From NCBI GenBank assembly GCA_001949185.1, contig BDGG01000013.1:926036-990035 (forward strand): 64,000 nt of DNA. Reading direction: 5' to 3'. Source of the stretch: Ramazzottius varieornatus (taxonomy: Eukaryota > Tardigrada > Eutardigrada > Parachela > Ramazzottiidae). The notes beneath the pieces were generated by a model. That model searched no databases, had not been told where the DNA came from, and saw only the letters and a program-made list of their open reading frames with translations. Shown one piece after another: positions 45,557 through 56,970 of the stretch; the stretch's first letter is position 1, and each line of letters opens with the position of its first letter. Made by a program: the position numbers and the translations under genes.

Positions 45557-46643
45557 CGCAAGTAGGATCAAAACTGTGGTGCCGTACCTGGAGCCCTAAT
45601 GACATATTCCCCTAACGTCCTATTTCTACTAAATGACAAATCTAACAGTCCTGTACGTGAAGAACCCTTCCCCCTAAAAATCAGAGCTAGTCCCGGATTG
45701 CGCTTTCCCCTAAGAGCCTCATCCTCCAAGAACTTCCAGCCCGAAGACCACCTTCCCCAAAGAACGCTCGCCGCTACACACATTTCTAAGAAATCCATAA
45801 TAGTTGCACTGGTAAAATCCTATCATGCTTACTTCCTCAAGCCTCTGATGAATAATCTCCATGTGATGTCATTTTGGTTCGCAACATCTGGTAAGACAAC
45901 ACGCAACAACCAACCGGTCAAATCAAAAATTAATTATCTGGAAGAAAGTTTAGACTGAAAAACATTGAGAAGGCTCAGATACGCAGTGCACTACTTTTAC
46001 GAAGTTGGAATAAGAGCGAAATCAAAAATCGATACGAAGCGCAAATCAGAATTGTGAGTGATTGGCGCTACATGCATCGATGCGATCGATGCGATCGATG
46101 CAATGACGTACCGCGAAATATCAACGGAAAACTGAAAAATAACTTTTCGAACTAGGGCCCAAAGCACGACAGGAGCTGGCAGATTTTCACTTTGCACCTC
46201 CCCCGAGTTTAACGTCGATCCTGACTTTTTTCAAACGGATTTCTGGCCAGTAAATCCACACTATTCCAGCTGGTAGCTCCGCACCCGAAGTATGCCATGT
46301 AAATATTTCGAAGGAACGACGTGCGCCGCCAGCGGATAATTTGCGAGTTAACGGCCCTCTTTTGTGCAGGAAGAGTCCCATGTCCATCCAACGAAAAATC
46401 TATCATTGTCAAAACATTGATAAAAGTAAACCCTATGCTGCGAATAAAACTGAGAATTTTTGACCCGGAGGATGTCCGTAAACTCGAATCTAGGGTGAAA
46501 AGGTCCGACACCCGAAACACACTTCGGGCTGCTGAGTCCACCTTGTAGCGCCGTAATTGGCAGGCCTACCGAGGCTTTGGTGACTTCATTGCTGTCCTAC
46601 ATTAACCCGCTTCGGTGAAGCAGTTCCGGTTCACCAGACAGTA
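45557..46643. other. Spacer with a short tandem repeat and a dispersed repeat
   Basis: CGATGCGATCGATGCGATCGA forms a small tandem array at about 46078-46105. 46121-46260 is the partner of the dispersed repeat at 4736-4870. No gene is supported. Confidence 0.45.
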
Positions 46644-46807
46644 CTAAAAGTCCTCTGTCTTGAGAATCTTTGTGGAGCTGCTGTCGCTAGAGAGCCAGTA
46701 GGAACGGATCTGATTCCACCATTCCACCACTGTCTTCTTGGGAAGATCATCCAGTTCGTCCTGGATCGTCCCCACCGTAGTCAACCAGTCCTGGTAGTCA
46801 CCATTGG
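46644..46807 (-). CDS. Orphan terminal exon, acidic/tryptophan-rich
   Basis: From a CCAG acceptor (46808) the frame reads NGDYQDWLTTVGTIQDELDD, then LPKKTVVEWWNQIRSYWL, then SSDSSSTKILKTEDF and stops at 46644. It is clearly coding-like: balanced charge, amphipathic helices, no repeats. It is too short to stand alone, and upstream exons must lie at higher coordinates, but I could not find them before 49 kb. Family not recognised. It may be the last exon of a gene, or a relic left after rearrangement. Confidence 0.45.
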
Positions 46808-49464
46808 CTGGTCGTAAAATACATCTGTTTGCAACACGTTTGTCAACTTAGAGAATTGAAGCTAAGAGAAATGCGCCAGTGGATCAGGAAAAAATGTGTA
46901 TGCATGTGCGTGCAATAGGGTTTCATATCATAGTAGTGGTGCGCATGCGCACTCGATCGTTTTGGGACGTAGTTTTCAGCTGGAACAGCTTGAATTCGTG
47001 AAGATGGCAAACGGAATGTTAGACCAGGAGAAATTGGATCCGAAGTGCAACTCGAATCGAGTCGAGAGTCGAGACAGCGTTGATTTAACGACTGGTAGCA
47101 AGTTGGCTAGGACGGGGTGTACTGTAGTTCGACTTGGTTCGTACTGATCTAGCGATGGGGTGCGCTTTTTCATGAGCCGGGTCGCGTTTGCTCTTTCTAA
47201 TCATGAGTTGATCTCTGGATCTCGTTCCCTATGAAGAATCTGGGATCTAGCTCAGCAACCGTCTTGTTGCGGAGATTTTTTTACGTGGATCTGATTTTAG
47301 CTCGTGCCGCGTGTTTACCCGAAATGATTTTACTCGCGCGTTTTAAACATTACCACCCCGATCACCACGCGTTTCATCTCTCAGACTACCGGGTGGGAAA
47401 GTCACGTTCGCTTTATTTAACTGGTCGAACCTCGGGGCGTCGCCAAATCCGACCAGTCACCATCGGACCAATCACCGCCTTGGCCGAAACTTGGGAATAT
47501 GAGGTAGAGTGAGCTCCCTATCAACTTAAAACGGCCAACCTCTATGTTTTTCTCTTGGCAACTGGACAAGTCTTTTTTCGAATCTGGGACATTCGCTAGA
47601 TGCAGAAATTTTCGGACTTGGGCTAGACTTTTTTTGGAGACACAGGCTCAACCCAGAGCCTGACTGAAAAATAATTTGCTGGATAAGACAAAATTTCCAT
47701 CGAAAACGGAAAGATTTCAGACAGTTCTGCAGATGCACTGTACAGTGGCTGTTAGTTTTAGTTTGGAGGGAAGTTGATTCTTCAGGTAAAGGGGAAAAAC
47801 GAGGAGCAGAAGGTAGACTGGAATCTTGCCAGGTACATATTAGTATGCGCCGGGAAAGTGAGTTCACCAGCCGAGGCTTAATACAGTGACCACTCGGGAT
47901 GAAAGCTTTCAGAACACAATGAGAGGCCCGAAAAACCGCATGGCCACCTTCACGGAAACCTTTTTACGGAGTTATGCAGCGATTCCACTTCTCGTAACTG
48001 GCGCGTTTTTGCTCTTTACGAAAATATTTCATTACCATAACTGGAAATAACCATCACGGAAAAAGTCATCTCGGGAGAGGAGCAATCTCCGGACCCATCA
48101 CGTATTTCTGATTACTGGCTGGAACGAGGAAGTAGAATATACCTCATAACTGTCGTAATTTCTTGTCGATTTTCAGAACGGATATAAAATAAGACAGGAC
48201 TGCCGTAGTAGTCTACGGGAATATAACAGGAATTACGTCAATTAATAAATTTCGGAGTTTTTGTGTTCCTTCCTGGTTGTTCCCGCACTGTATTTCCGGG
48301 TTTTCCGTTCAAACCACCATATATTTCAATCAACCGAATGTTTTGTCGCGTTATCGCCCATGTCGGACGCGGTGCATTTCGCACTTTTCTTAGTTTACGT
48401 AGAGTCATATAGAAGTCATTACGAGAAGCTATCACGGACCTCCGTCAGGAGCTCCGTAATGAGTGATTCTACTTTCAATCATTTCGAGTCGGTTATGGTT
48501 GGAATAACAAGCTTATGTTTCTCCACACTTTGATTAAACTAACTTTCCGTGTAACTATTATCTGGTCGGCCACATCGGTTGGAAGAGCAGTCTGGTTGCG
48601 GCACAGGCTCAGCACCGTCGAATCGGATGTACTTAGTCACTGCGTAGAAGGAACAACGTTGCGGCACATCATGTGCGCTCCGGCAGTATGCTTTCTGACC
48701 GATTAAAATGACTCAGAGGAAATCTATTCGGGCGGATATTAATAATATGACGGCAGGGCAAATTTAATCCTGGATAATGAGCGTCTATTCGTACTAAAAA
48801 CTGTCTAGCGCGATGAATTGAAGTTACCTACACCTTGCATGCCTCGTAATGATGACTCGACGCATATAAATTCATGAAGATAGGTTTTTGCATGTCCACT
48901 TATTCTTAACCAGTCCCTGTTGGGTTTAGCGACCATTCTGTTCGATCTTTTTCTGTAATGGAAGAGCTTTTTTATTGATGTTTCGCCGATTTACTGTTTT
49001 TTAGCTGTTAGCCGGGCCGGTAAATCGAACGTACGTTGTGCTAAACGTAGTAAACGTAATTTCGGTGTGGTCTTCGATTTTCCATTCGGTGTGAGCATTT
49101 CTGAGTTGTGAATAACAGATCCAACTTAATCTCACTTCCCTCTGGCACTGTCTCACACACCTAACATTTCACATGACCTCTGTAGGAGCCTAGGCTGATG
49201 CAAAGATGCACTATTTCCTTTTCCATTACACACGAGTGGAATCCGATTGGGTCTGCATGCTGCAGTATCGTGCATATCAAGCTAAAAAGCTTTCAGCTCG
49301 TCCGCTGATAGTGTGCTTTGTCACGCATCAAAGCCATGAACCGCTCTTTCATCCCACGTAAGCTGTCTGCACAGGAATCATACTCGATATGACACAGTAC
49401 CCGCACAACCTTGGAGATTCTGTGAACTTTTTGAAATCAGAAACTGTTTCTTGAAGTCTCTGCG
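46808..49464. other. Long gene-poor stretch
   Basis: Near 46875-46960 GCGCCAGTGG and GTGCGCATGCGCAC recall the AAGTGGCGCAC repeat. A plus frame at 47231-47509 (93 codons) and frames around 48250-48700 show no motif or splice support. Otherwise nothing seen. Confidence 0.4.
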
Positions 49465-51696
49465 ATGTATCTTTCTGCTGAAAGTCTGACCATACTAATG
49501 GTGCACTTGATTGCTCACTGGGGTAAACTGTGCTCGGCTTTTGGAGATGTTAACATTGTAGTTATCGCGATCGGTGACAATCCTATCTACGGGTTTTACG
49601 CCCAAATTCCTATGTACGACGTTACGATGGAGCGGCTACAGAAGAAGTATCCAGTTGCACTGTCCAATGCGACAATGCATGTGATTCACGAACCGGGTCA
49701 GATCATATGCCCTGATGCAGCCGCCATGATGTATAACGTGGCCGGAAAACTCCATTCCTTGATGCACAACCTGACCGGATTGACCGTTATTATCTCCCCT
49801 GGATGTAGCTTGGAAGTGATCGCTCTCGGAGATTTCGCCAGAGGTAGGACGTTCTTAGCACACGCCGATGATGTTTCTTGAATGTACGCACTGGTGACCT
49901 TTGTCAGCTGTACAGCGTTCTGAACTCAGATGTCTTGTACTGATGGAGTTTGTGATGATCTGTGCGGTCTTCGTTGCAGAATGGAATGTTCCGCTGTTTG
50001 CGACGTGAGCTCGAATTTCTTTACGTCATTTATAAAAAAGAGATGGCGTATTGATGTACGTCGGCGTTGTTCTGCTGTAGTATTGCCGGAGATCAGGCTC
50101 TGACGGACAAAAGACGATTCCCTACGGTCATAGCCTATGGACCACCGGATCATCCGAGCTTGGCCCTGGCTGGCAAACGTCTATTAGACAAGTTTGCGTG
50201 GACCACAGTCACCTTTTTGTGTGATCAGCTAACCCAGTACCCAGCTCTGGCCGGATTTTACCAGACAGCCTGCCGGAATTTCCGACAGATGCTGGATAGT
50301 GACAACGCCGGAAACAAATACATCTTGTATACGCTGTCTTTTGACTCAAACAATACGCGAAGGACACTCAGCGATCTGCTACAGAAAAGCAAATCCCGCT
50401 GTCGAAGTAAGACGGACTTGTTTCTGATTGCAGCGCGGGGTTGATCATGCCAATATTTTCTGCAGTTATTCTCATCTTTAGCAGACCTAGCGTAATGAGG
50501 GAAATCCTGGTACGGGTACAGCGTTAATTTGATCGTATCACTTTCAATTATACTTGTCAATTTGTTCAAGTTCCGTGCTCAGTGGTATTGGAGCCTACCC
50601 AACCTTTCTAATTAGATAGAAGCAGATCGTCTCAATATGACCAACGGCGATTACGTAAGGTATTTCTGATTGCGCTACATAAACGGCGTTAATTGTGCAG
50701 TTTATGAATAGATGTTCCTCGCACCGCATGTTACACAGTGTCCGACTTTGGGAAACAACACATGGCAATATTTTAACGAAGAAGATGAGGTAAGATACGT
50801 TCTCAAATGGTTCACATATCGTAACTTATGCGAGGAGAGGTTTATCGTGGTATGTACCGAATTTGCCATTTTCGTAGAGAGCGCTGCGGGCGTTTCAGTC
50901 CTTGATTATACTCAACAATCCCAATCCTGACTGGGCAAATATCCAACCACTGTTGACTGACGTGTGGAATGTCACCAAAGGGAAATACAGTCATCCGCTG
51001 ACCGCCGATCAACAGGTAGCCTTTTGTCAAGAGCCATCGTCTAGGCTGTCGTAAGCGTTGTACCTAACAATTATAGCTGATTGCTTGTGAGGTAGTTCAA
51101 TGATCTAAGTGTCGCCGGATACGAAGTTCTTTCGAGTTTCGCCGAGGTGGGAGAAGGTTACTCCTTCAATCGAGTCCACGGCCTACCCCATCAGTGTTTT
51201 GCTATCGTGTTTTCCAGGTGGTCAACAGAAGCACATTCGGGGATGCGAGGCGTGTCAATGGGTCATGGTTCTCCAGGTTGTTTTTCAATCGAACATTTGC
51301 CTTGGATTCCCGCGACGTCTACATAAATTCCAGAGGTACAATGACGAAGGGGATCGAAGTGGTCCGGATGGAGCGCGCTACAGACTGCCATGAACATCGG
51401 TTCGTTTCTAGGAATGCGTAACAGCGATGTGTCGTTTTTTCGGATCAACGTTTCAACAGGCTCTTTCGAAGTATGGCAGTCTGCCTCAACGCATGCTCAT
51501 CCACTATAGCACAGTCGAGTGTTTTCTACTTCATGACAATCTAGGAAACATGGAGGTATCATTCGACGACGAAGATGTTCGATACGGTCTCACCCTGCCT
51601 AGCTGGAAGGTGGTGGAGACCTACCGGACCACCCGAAAACCATCCAGCTTGTGGCTATCTGGGCGAAAAATGCCTGACGCCGGACTCCATAGGTGA
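49465..51696 (+). pseudogene. Receptor guanylate cyclase / natriuretic-peptide-receptor-like ectodomain, truncated
   Basis: Exons about 49465-49843, 49980-50004, a block from 50083 to about 50409, 50466-50509, 50616-50654, 50701-50789, 50878-51015, 51096 onward and 51228 onward encode pieces of an ANF-receptor (type-1 periplasmic-binding-like) ligand domain: IIISPGC-like, EWNVPLFAT, RFPTVIAYGPPDHPSLALAG, LDKFAWTTVTFLCDQ, IILIFSRPSVMREIL, RLNMTNGDY, ALRAFQSLIILNNPNPDW and INSRGTMTKGIEVVRME. An exon starting 50701 is out of phase and holds a TAG before MFLAPH. No transmembrane, kinase-like or cyclase domain follows before 53.9 kb. Intact relatives bind peptides outside the cell and make cGMP inside. 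This copy cannot, unless exons lie elsewhere. Confidence 0.75.
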
Positions 51697-53892
51697 CTTC
51701 TGGACCTCATAAGCTATCGCTTTATTATTACTAATTTTATTTTTACCAAATTATCGCGCACCCAAGTGACCTAACGACGCGTGAACAGCATGTCCGGCCG
51801 TTTCTCGGCTTGATGCTCGAGCGCAGGGGTGATATCTCAGCAGACCGACTCAAGAGTCTACTTCAGACATGCAATTCGTTTAGGGGTCGGTACGTCATTT
51901 CCACGGGCTCGCTTTTCTGCTCATGTGATCGCTGGATCTCGTCTGTTAATGTTGGCATATATGTTAGATTAAATTAGGCAATAGTAGATGCTTTCTCATT
52001 TGATATATTGTATTAAGATGTATTAGACGACTCCAAAATATCAAATCGACATTCAATTACAGGTGCAAGATTGCCCATTCGGCCACTTCGGCTATACGAC
52101 GTATCAGAACTAGCTTATTAGATGCTAACAATACTTAGCATGTTGAACTGTATTAATACCTTCGAGCCGGAGGGTCGATATTATATTAAAGGTCGAGGCT
52201 GCGTGCACGGCCTGCATACGACTTTCAAAACAAAGTGATTTCGAACGTTGTCGGACCACGGAAGCAGGCATGTTTACGGAATACAAATATGCGTAGTGAA
52301 AAAGACGACACACTGTCCAGGGCTCGGAAGTCAAGTGTCGCATTGACTTAATTATCCTGTGGACTTAGTTCGGGTTCGTCATACTTTATACGAAGAAGAC
52401 CACCAAACAAAACCTTAGTCGTAACGACTCTCTGCTCCAACACTTCCTCGGTAAACTCTCGCTGTTTAGCTACCACTCTCGACATGGCGCATCCAGTCCG
52501 TAAAAAAATGTCTGCTTTCTTGCGCCGACAACCTTCGAAATCGCTATGTTGTGAAGGTCGTTTCCAGGCCTTACACCTAGCCAAAGCAGTGTAGAAGCAG
52601 TGCACCTAGTAAAAGGGAGTGTCGCGGGCAGTGCACGGAGAAAAGGCAGTGGCAGGCCGTGCACCGAGTCACTACGTATATTAAATATATATTAGATTCT
52701 GATTAGCTCATGCCACATCGCTGATCACGTTCCCTATAGGGAACTAGGTGGAGAGGTAATGCCAGCAAGAGTATATCCGTACATCCCAGCAAGCCGTATA
52801 CGGACATATTTCTGAGTAAGTTGAGCCGATTCTTTCTCGTGGAAGAAGAAACAGTACAAAGTTGCTGTTCTCCTGCATTCTTAAGCCCCAAATCAAATAA
52901 ACTAAGCCTTAAAAATGGTGCCCATGAGCTGATTGCATCTGATTATACTGGGCAATGATGCCTCATCGCCTGGTTGAGTGCGCGATAGTTTCCTAGCACT
53001 GTAGTATGACGATTTAACCGGATATTACTTCCAGGATATCTGTCACAAGGGCAACTACTCGCGATAACCCTATCTGCACTACTTGCGATTCTGCTGGTTT
53101 CCGGTTATGGTTTCAGGTACGTTGGACAGGTTCTGCAAAAGTCGCTCTTATCCAGTGTCGCAGTCGTAAAGAGTGTCTCAGGTCACCTTTCAGTAATGAT
53201 GCTTTGCTTCTCGTAATGTTTTAGGATCGCTCATCAAAAGCCGGGGACTGCTGACTCGTCGTGGTGGATGCTTGATACGACTGTGGCCAGTTTAGTAAGA
53301 TGTGATCCGGAACGAAAGAAAACATCTGCGTACACTCAAAGTGTCTATAACCCGGGAAAGGATAAGCACAGTGGTGCGTGGAACGTTTCGTAGAACGTTC
53401 TCTTTTTGGTAATGAATTCAGAAAGGCAAAGCCCGTCGAACGGTCATGACAGCCAAGACTTTCGTCCTCACTGCCCGCTTTCTGACATAGAGTAGAAATT
53501 AATGATGTCCGCCTCTTTGCCAACGTTTTCTTTCGATCACATCACTGCCTCAGACGAAAGTCCAGGCTATGACAGTAATTAAACGTCCCACTTTGATCGT
53601 TGCAGTTTTAGGTAAATGGTCAAGGGTCAAACTGGCATCATTTGGGTATCGTGAGAAGAAATGAGAGAAGAATGAGTTTCACACCAATGAGAAATGAATT
53701 AAATTTACACGTGGAGGATCGTGTTACCGCATAACGTTCCTCCGGTCACTCGTGATGAAATGATCACGACCAATTAACTGCATGGTGACAGCGAAGATAG
53801 GTTAGCTTTCTGTGGACAGTGCGTCAGTGAGGAACTGAGACGGGTTCCACGCAATTCTAAGCAATAAGCCGAAACTGACAACATAAACTGAT
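51697..53892. other. No gene seen; imperfect short repeats
   Basis: Around 52585-52670 GCAGTGCACC, GGCAGTGCACGGAG and GCCGTGCACCGAG recur. A minus stretch at 52348-52488 (MSRVVAKQREFTEEVLEQRV...) is coding-like for 45 codons but isolated. Confidence 0.35.
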
Positions 53893-54913
53893 TCAAGTTT
53901 TCAAATTGGATTGAAAATGGCGGGACTTGTGTATCGAATTCTTCCACGCTACCACTGGGAATTCGGACGGCACGTTCACAGATGTCGGCTGTCGTTCGAC
54001 AGGCAATCTATCGAAGTTTCCGTTGAACAGGGCCTGATGTACGTTCTTCACAGTAAGGACGAACATCGGCGGGTCACAGACTTGAATAATTACGTAGAAT
54101 GACCACGAAGTTTGCCGTTGACTCAACGTCGAATGCGAGGAGGGTGAAATGGACTTGAACGGGCAGTAAAGAGACGGCGACCGTCAGACTGAGGAGGCTC
54201 AGCTTTAGAAACCCTTGTCCAGATGTTTTCGCCAAGCAACTCTGGCCTGTCAGATCTTTCGTCCTCGGATTACGGACTGCAACTTCGCCCGTGTCAGACT
54301 CGTGGTTACTGACCGAATCGTTTCGTCCCGGTCCCGTTTCGATAGCTCGGATTTTCCGAGCTGCTCGTCGCGACCTCTGCAGATGTTTGGGTACATACAG
54401 TCCAGTTTGTCCTACTTTACATGCGTCACTGACCGGGTTTCTAAAACCATGCCAATACATCACATAGCTGTTTTCTACCTGTAACTTCAGCGAATCGCTG
54501 CCACGCTGGCAGTTGATTGCATGATTCGGCTACGATGCTGCCGAAATCCAAGAGCTGCCCAGAGACTCTTAACTGCAATGGTCAAAAAGGCAGTGTTGAT
54601 ACCCGGTAAAATCAAAATGTACATCAGGTACCGAAAGTCTCAACATCGCGCAGAGGATGGAAGCACCTTTGGTTGAGATCCTTGAACACTTGGTACGGAA
54701 CATGTTAAATGCAGTTCGGATTGACAGGCACTAAATGTAAAATAAGAAACGTTCTGTAAAATAAGAATCGGAGACCAGAGCGAAACACTGGGTGATAAGC
54801 TGGAAGCATGTTCGAGAGTCCCATATCCACCGTGGCAAATCTTGATAAGTAACGTTGAAGGAGGCGATAAAAGCTGAGTTCGCCATGCGGCCATAAGTAC
54901 AATATTTTGGCAT
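53893..54913 (-). pseudogene. Rhodopsin-like GPCR, broken, paralogue of 59.9-61.3 kb
   Basis: Minus strand, high to low: a TM3-like part (SAFIASFNVTYQDLPRWIW, FQLITQCFALVSDSYFT), stops, a long basic third loop (VPKHLQRSRRAARKIRAIET ... NPRTKDLTGQSC), TM6 (GFLKLSLLSLTVAVSLLPVQ), and after a one-base shift TM7 with helix 8 (FYVIIQVCDPPMFVLTVKNV, HQALFNG). The CDPxxxxLTVKN ending is shared with the copy at 60 kb. Several stops and shifts exclude function. It is cut at 54914 by the end of a maT element. Confidence 0.65.
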
Positions 54914-55062
54914 GTACAGTGTGGATGGGTCAAGTGACTACCACCTAAAACAAAGCGCCATAAACAAATCCCTGTACTCATCTCTCCATCATCTCAGCTG
55001 ATGTCATAATCCATTTTCAATGCCGCATCTTTGGCATGTCGTTTAACAGATTTACTTTTGAA

Positions 55063-56215
55063 ATGCCTCCGAAAACGAGTTCCGAAACGAGGGCCATGGT
55101 GACGGTTCTACACACTCAACGGTTGTCGCTGAAGGAAATCTCTGCGCGACTTTCAAGCCTCGGGAATCCTGTCCATTACAGAACGATGGGTAAGCTCATC
55201 AAAAAAGAAGGACAGAAGCAGATCGGATGGGCCAGACCGGAGAAAAAACTCCCTCCGCAGAATCTTCCCACGGTGCGCACTAGGAATAACATCAGAAAAG
55301 TCAAGAAAGCAGTCCTGAAAAAGAACCCAGATTCTCGGCGAAAGCTTGCCCGTAAGCTCGGATGTTCCTACTACACTGTAGGCCAGATCATCCGTCAAGA
55401 TCTAGGTTTGGTAGCGCGCAAGAAAACAAAAGTCAACCACCTAACCGCAGCACAGAAGGAACAAAGGTACGAACGCGGTAAAATGTTTAGGGGAAGGCTC
55501 CGCACACCACCTTTTACCACCATAGTCTCACGACACCACCTTTCACCACCGTGGTCTCCTAATACCACCTTTCAATTCCAAATCATCACCACCGTTTACA
55601 CCGTACACCACTTTCTAACTAAGAGCCACCACCAAGGACTTCGAGGACCACTTTATGCCAGGTTGGATTCATTACTTAGTCTCAGAGAAGAAAGCTAGAT
55701 CACGCTTCTAATCGTGATCACAGGTGGCAAGAAGTTTCTGTCAACAGCACGATCTTTAGGATCTTGAGTCCTTCCTGTTCTCTGAACTTGCCGGAACACC
55801 GCTAACTCTCTGGTAATAGTAACCGGACTTCGATGTCCCACTCTGGTACCAGGTCTCCCCCGACGGCGTGACAATTTCTCGATCTTTTTGCTACTGAAAC
55901 AGTCTCAAGTTCTTTGCTCGCGAAAGCCGCTGTCTCCGGACAAGAGCGATGCGCAGAGATTTTGAGTTCTAATTAAATAACGGTAGTGAACGAAAGGTGG
56001 TACGTCCAGACAAACGGTGGCGAACAGGTGCTATTAGGAGACTACGGTGGTGAGGGGTGGTGTACGGAGCACTTTCCAAATGTTTTTTCGTATCTGAGAG
56101 GTGATAGAATCAGAAAGATCTTCACAATGGACGAGACTTGGTTGACTCTCGACGACTGCAACTCCGAAGGGGAATATTACTACACGGACGGCGTGCTGGA
56201 AATTCCTGGAACGGA
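55063..56215 (+). pseudogene. maT transposase, split by MITE and truncated
   Basis: ATG at 55063 (MPPKTSSETRAMV; the ORF is open nine codons upstream). The DNA-binding half is complete: SLKEISARLSSLG, NPDSRRKLARKLGCSYYTVG and AQKEQRYERGKMF. The MITE interrupts after KMF. Beyond it the frame resumes, shifted by one base, with RIRKIFTMDETWLTLDDCN (first catalytic D) and ends near LEIP. The second and third catalytic residues are missing. Its N-terminal half is a good guide to what the 5.1-6.2 kb copy lost around its stop codon. Confidence 0.88.
55489..56077. mobile_element. hAT-type MITE nested in maT transposase
   Basis: The 589-bp insert is flanked by AAATGTTT on both sides (55481-55488 and 56078-56085), an 8-bp hAT-type duplication. 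The terminal arms are AGGGGAAGGCTCCGCACACC and, inverted from the right end, GGAAAGTGCTCCGTACACC, and pairing continues through CACC.....ACCACC.TAGTCTC. Many ACCACC/GGTGGT words crowd both subterminal regions, as in hAT transposase-binding ends. No coding capacity. Confidence 0.92.
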
Positions 56216-56429
56216 ATGTCGAGGCCCTACGTCGCCGGAACTTGAAACGTGGTTGTTATTCGTCACAATAATCATTTAATTGCCCGGCAGACTGGATCTG
56301 AAAGAAACTGAACACCAATCGATCAGATTTGATGGAAACGAAATTTAATTATCAGGTTCCAGAAAATAACTAAATTACGTAAGCGTATTAATCACGGGCG
56401 ATCGCACATCGAGATTTGGACCAGATTTC

Positions 56430-56760
56430 GTTATGAGCTGCACCTTCGGTGGTTGCGCGCAGTGTCCTACACAGTCACAAGTGCGGCGAAGCGAACTTGT
56501 CACAATTTTTACAGCATATGCTCACTGTGACGCCAAATTCATGAAGCGGTACAGTACATACTTCCACTCACTTTGCGGGAGCTCGGCCAACAAACGCCAC
56601 TTGAACGTATTGCGGCGCACGTCCCTAGTAAAACTGGCAGAAAGCGTGCGCCACATGGAAACAAGCTTGCTGAGCTTGTCAGCTGGGGCTAAGCGGAGCT
56701 TCCGCGTGGTTTGTGCCTTCTAGACTGTACTGGAATTCTGATGTTTGGTTTAGCCTTCTT
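56430..56760. repeat. AAGTGGCGCAC-family repeat, second long copy
   Basis: Aligns with 1-265 over about 220 bp (GCGGGAGCTCGGCCAACAAA, ACTGGCAGAAAGCGTGCGCC, GCTGAGCTTGTCAGC, GCCTTCTAGACTGTACT). It precedes the pogo-like element. Confidence 0.6.
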
Positions 56761-56970
56761 AGGAAACGGAAAATATTGAAATAGGAAAATTAGGAATTCC
56801 GTTCCGAATTCCGTTCCAGGGAGAAAGTTCGGCGGAATGCCCATTCTTACTCCGCGGGGGGTTGTGTAGGCAGTGAATTCGGACCGGGGCTTTGGTTCAC
56901 GTGTACGATGACGTGTTGCGAGATAGCATCGAATATTTACAGTAACCAGGATGCTTTCGAAGAATTTTTG

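Larger units (their letters stand above)
54914..56215 (+). mobile_element. maT-type mariner element, 3'-truncated, with nested insertion
   Basis: The 5' terminus TACAGTGTGGATGGGTCAAG resembles the terminal repeat of the element at 5031 (TACAGCCACTGGCAGCCAAG). The transposase is cut off after EIP in the region following the first catalytic aspartate. The sequence after about 56215 is unrelated and no 3' terminal repeat is found. A 589-bp hAT MITE sits inside. Confidence 0.8.
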
